Shown here: piece by piece, positions 5,792-7,858 of the stretch
How the letters are laid out: each line of letters opens with the position of its first letter
Position numbering within the stretch: the first letter of the stretch is position 1
Made by a program: the position numbers and the translations under genes
Source of the DNA: Actinomycetes bacterium
GTDB taxonomy: Bacteria; Actinomycetota; Actinomycetes; Actinomycetales; Cellulomonadaceae
DNA length: 7,858 nt
Reading direction: 5' to 3'
NCBI GenBank assembly: GCA_023390875.1
Contig: JAEWCA010000365.1
Coordinates: 1-7,858, forward strand
Notes under the pieces: model-generated
What the model saw: only the letters and a program-made list of their open reading frames with translations
Told to the model about the DNA's origin: nothing
Databases searched by the model: none

Positions 5792-6610
5792 ATGACATCG
5801 AACACCTCCGCGCTCACGCCGACCGCGCGACGCGTCCTGAACAAGGTGCCCGAGATCACCGTCTTCTTCTGGGTGATCAAGGTGCTCGCGACGACGGTGG
5901 GCGAGACGTTCGCCGACTACCTCACGGGCACGGTCGGCCTGACGCTGACGACCGCGAGCCTCGCCGTCGGCGCGCTGCTCGTCGTGACCCTCGTCGCGCA
6001 GTTCCGTGCCTCCCGGTACGTGGCGCCCGTGTACTGGGTCGCCGTCGTGCTCATCAGCGTGGTCGGCACGCTCGTCACGGACAACCTCGTCGACGGGATC
6101 GGCGTGCCGCTGTGGGTCACGACCGTCGTCTTCGCGGTCGCGCTCGGGGTCACGTTCGCGGTCTGGTACCGGCTGGAGCGGACGCTCTCGATCCACGCGA
6201 TCACGACGACCCGCCGCGAGGCGTTCTACTGGCTCGCGATCCTGTTCACGTTCGCGCTGGGCACGGCCGCCGGCGACCTGCTGGCCGAGGGCCTGGGCCT
6301 CGGGTACCTCGCGTCGACGGTGCTGTTCGCGGCGGCGATCGGCGTGGTCGCACTGGCCCGCTACCGCTTCGGGATGGGTGCCGTGCTCGCGTTCTGGCTC
6401 GCGTACGTGCTCACCCGCCCGCTCGGTGCGTCGATCGGCGACCTGCTGTCGCAGAGCAAGGCCGACGGCGGGCTCGGGCTCGGGACGACGACCACGAGCG
6501 TGCTGTTCCTCGCCGCGATCGCCGGGATCGTCGCGTACCTCACCGTCACGCGGCGGGACGTCGAGACGGCTGAGACGGCGGACTGCGACCCGGCCCGCGT
6601 CGCCGCGTGA
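5792..6610 (+). CDS. COG4705-type multi-pass membrane protein, paralog B
   Basis: A 272-aa relative of the protein encoded at 2891-3676, with the same order of motifs: KVPEITVFFWVIK near the N-terminus, the central loop TLSIHAITTTRREAFYW, and a fourth helix with FWLAYVLTRPLGAS. It has about eight membrane helices. The fourfold signature W-x9-G-x4-D is exact at W27/G37/D42, W82/G92/D97, W147/G157/D162 and W202/G212/D217, giving spacings of 55, 65 and 55 residues between repeats. In the third and fourth signature helices 29 of 40 residues match paralog A, but only 8 of 20 match in the second, so the second half is more constrained. The charged C-terminal tail differs from paralog A. The start is ATG 5792. 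The gene overlaps the DedA gene by 4 bp, so they are co-transcribed. The biochemical role is not known to me. Confidence 0.88.
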   Translation: MTSNTSALTPTARRVLNKVPEITVFFWVIKVLATTVGETFADYLTGTVGLTLTTASLAVGALLVVTLVAQFRASRYVAPVYWVAVVLISVVGTLVTDNLVDGIGVPLWVTTVVFAVALGVTFAVWYRLERTLSIHAITTTRREAFYWLAILFTFALGTAAGDLLAEGLGLGYLASTVLFAAAIGVVALARYRFGMGAVLAFWLAYVLTRPLGASIGDLLSQSKADGGLGLGTTTTSVLFLAAIAGIVAYLTVTRRDVETAETADCDPARVAA

Positions 6611-7257
6611 GCGCGCTCGCCGCCGCCACCGACCCGTCCGCCCTCTCGGGCGTCGCCGGGTGGGCCGTGCACCTCATGGAGACGCTCGGCGTGGCCGGCG
6701 CGGGGATCGCCATCGCGCTCGAGAACGTGTTCCCGCCCCTGCCGAGCGAGGTGATCCTGCCGCTCGCCGGGTTCACCGCGAGCCAGGGCACGTTCGGGCT
6801 CGTCGAGGCGATCGTGTGGACGACGGCCGGGTCCGTCGTCGGCGCGCTCGTGCTCTACCTCGTCGGCGCGCTGATCGGACGGGACCGCACGCGGGCGCTC
6901 GTCGGCCGGGTCCCGCTGGTCAGCCTGCAGGACGTCGACCGCGCCGAGGCGTTCTTCGGGCGGCACGCCCGCACGGCGGTGTTCGTCGGCCGCATGGTGC
7001 CCGTGTTCCGCAGCCTCATCTCGATCCCGGCCGGGGTCGAGCGCATGCCGCTCGCCACGTTCGTGCTGCTCACCGCGGCGGGCAGCGCCGTGTGGAACAC
7101 GATCTTCGTGTGCGCCGGGTACCTGCTCGGGGAGAGCTGGGACGTGGTGCAGCAGTACGCCGGGATCCTGCAGTGGGTGGTCGTGGCGGGCGTCGCCGTG
7201 CTCGTCGGGTGGTTCGTCGTCAGCAGGCTGCGGGCCCGGAGCCTCAGTCCGTCGTGA
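6607..7257 (+). CDS. DedA-family (VTT/SNARE-associated) membrane protein
   Basis: A 216-aa integral membrane protein of the DedA family. Some members move undecaprenyl phosphate or other lipids across the cytoplasmic membrane, and others affect membrane potential or antimicrobial resistance. Key motifs are E39 and E48 in ENVFPPLPSEVILPLAG (the re-entrant acidic segment) and R129 and R135 in GRMVPVFRSLISIPAG, the conserved arginine segment needed in studied members. The length is typical of the family. The GTG start at 6607 overlaps the COG4705 paralog B stop (GTGA) and has no ribosome site of its own, so translation probably depends on the upstream gene. The last 14 bp overlap the opposing permease gene. 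Family assignment is secure; the transported substrate cannot be read from sequence. Confidence 0.93.
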   Translation: MSALAAATDPSALSGVAGWAVHLMETLGVAGAGIAIALENVFPPLPSEVILPLAGFTASQGTFGLVEAIVWTTAGSVVGALVLYLVGALIGRDRTRALVGRVPLVSLQDVDRAEAFFGRHARTAVFVGRMVPVFRSLISIPAGVERMPLATFVLLTAAGSAVWNTIFVCAGYLLGESWDVVQQYAGILQWVVVAGVAVLVGWFVVSRLRARSLSPS

Positions 7258-7858
7258 GCGACGGCCGGAGGGCACCGACCCGCCGGGACAGGGCCTGTGC
7301 GGTGACGACGGCCGCGACGGACTCCGCCGCGAGGAGCCCGACGAGCACGAGGAGCTGGACCTGGGCGGCCTGCGCCGGGGTCGCACCGCCCAGGAGCAGC
7401 CCGACGAACGCCCCGGGCAGCACGACGAGGCCGGCGCTGCGTGTCTGGTCGAGCGCGGGCACCAGCGACCGGGCCACGGACCGGCGGGCCTGCTCGGCGA
7501 CCGCCTGCCGCGACGTGGCCCCGAGCGCGATCCACCCCTCGACGACGTCCCACTCGGTCCGCACGTCGTCCCGCAGCCGCCCGCCGGTCAGCGAGACGGC
7601 CGTCATGGAGCCCCCGATGAGCTGCGCGACGAACGGCACGACGGTCTCCGGCCGCAGGGGCAGCGCACCGCTCGCCAGCACCGGCACGGCCGCGGCGAGC
7701 GCCCCGGCCGCGATGGCGAGGGCCGCCGTCGCCAGGACGCGGTTGCCGAGCCCGATGCGTCGCGTCGACGTCCACGCGGCGGCGCCGAGCATCAGCGTCA
7801 GGTAGAGCACCACGCCACCCGGGTGCAGGAACACCCACGCGATCACGAGCGCGACGAG
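7244..7858 (-). CDS. fetB: FetB/UPF0014-family ABC transporter permease, C-terminal part (5' end outside window)
   Basis: The visible 204 residues belong to the UPF0014 permease family. Its E. coli member FetB works with the ATPase FetA to export iron and protect against oxidative stress. The frame is open to the window edge; family members are about 250-260 aa, so roughly 50 N-terminal residues are missing, and the GTG at 7846 is probably internal. Recognisable family blocks are PFVAQLIGGSMTAVSLTGGRL, the coupling-type segment EGWIALGATSRQA, and the signature SAGLVVLPGAFVGLLLGGATPAQAA followed by a hydrophobic helix. The family usually has GNxMTA where this protein has GGSMTA, a mild divergence. 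The ATPase partner is not in the window and would be expected upstream on the minus strand. Its 3' end overlaps the DedA gene tail-to-tail by 14 bp. Family call is good; iron as substrate is by analogy. Confidence 0.85.
   Translation of the reverse strand, partial: LVALVIAWVFLHPGGVVLYLTLMLGAAAWTSTRRIGLGNRVLATAALAIAAGALAAAVPVLASGALPLRPETVVPFVAQLIGGSMTAVSLTGGRLRDDVRTEWDVVEGWIALGATSRQAVAEQARRSVARSLVPALDQTRSAGLVVLPGAFVGLLLGGATPAQAAQVQLLVLVGLLAAESVAAVVTAQALSRRVGALRPSLTTD
7249..7264. terminator. Short hairpin at the DedA/FetB convergent junction
   Basis: CCGTCG-TGAG-CGACGG forms a perfect 6-bp stem with a 4-nt loop. The loop contains the DedA stop codon, and the hairpin lies within the last codons of the opposing permease gene. 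It could act as a weak bidirectional terminator, but there is no T-tract on either side, so it may be chance in GC-rich DNA. Confidence 0.25.

Noticed and set aside
5158..6573. 471-codon plus-strand open frame across the regulator and COG4705-B
   Set aside because: Antisense to the regulator gene, then out of frame in COG4705-B. The Ser/Thr- then Arg-rich product has no domain.
6006..7805. 599-codon plus-strand open frame, the longest in the window
   Set aside because: It runs out of frame through COG4705-B and DedA and antisense through FetB. The product is Arg/Ser-rich without motifs, so it is a frame shadow.
1..7858. Search for tRNA/rRNA genes, CRISPR arrays, insertion sequences, att sites or prophage genes
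   Set aside because: No repeat-spacer pattern, transposase motifs, terminal inverted repeats or tRNA-like cloverleaf seen, and composition looks even throughout, so there is no sign of recent transfer.

Overview
The window is chromosomal DNA from a very GC-rich actinobacterium. The evidence is the strong G/C bias at third codon positions, frequent GTG starts, tightly packed or overlapping genes, and actinobacterial-type two-component proteins. The style would fit the Cellulomonas/Micrococcales group, but no marker here fixes the genus. Every long stretch is coding. The only gene-free gaps are about 97 bp and 53 bp (both between divergent genes) and a few gaps of 10-20 bp.

Left part (1-1675): the 3' part of feoB, the ferrous-iron permease, followed by a small FeoC-like winged-helix protein with four cysteines that overlaps it by 4 bp. 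This is a Feo iron-uptake operon that begins outside the window. Next, on the minus strand, comes a two-gene operon (2793 to 1641): an unrecognised 190-aa protein, then a GNAT acetyltransferase. The GNAT gene runs tail-to-tail into feoC with a 35-bp overlap.

Centre (2891-7257): a module of two paralogous multi-pass membrane proteins of the uncharacterised COG4705 type (2891-3676 and 5792-6610). They flank a two-component system whose histidine kinase (3687-5048, plus strand) and OmpR-type response regulator (5738-5061, minus strand) face each other instead of sharing an operon. The second COG4705 gene is divergent from the regulator gene across 53 bp that hold a CTCAG-N6-CTCAG direct repeat, a plausible binding site for the regulator. 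It overlaps a DedA/VTT-family membrane protein gene by 4 bp. I infer that the two-component system controls the membrane proteins next to it.

The most striking observation is inside the COG4705 proteins. Both are built from four copies of a transmembrane helix with the pattern [FY]-W-x9-G-x4-D. This gives eight exact occurrences at matching positions and implies four pseudo-equivalent membrane aspartates. It points to a fourfold (two-times-two) repeat architecture and possibly an ion or metal transport role, which is unproven.

Right edge (7858-7244, minus strand): the 3' part of a FetB/UPF0014-type ABC permease, a family linked to iron export, which overlaps the DedA gene tail-to-tail by 14 bp. 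The window is therefore bounded by a predicted iron importer on the left and a predicted iron exporter subunit on the right.
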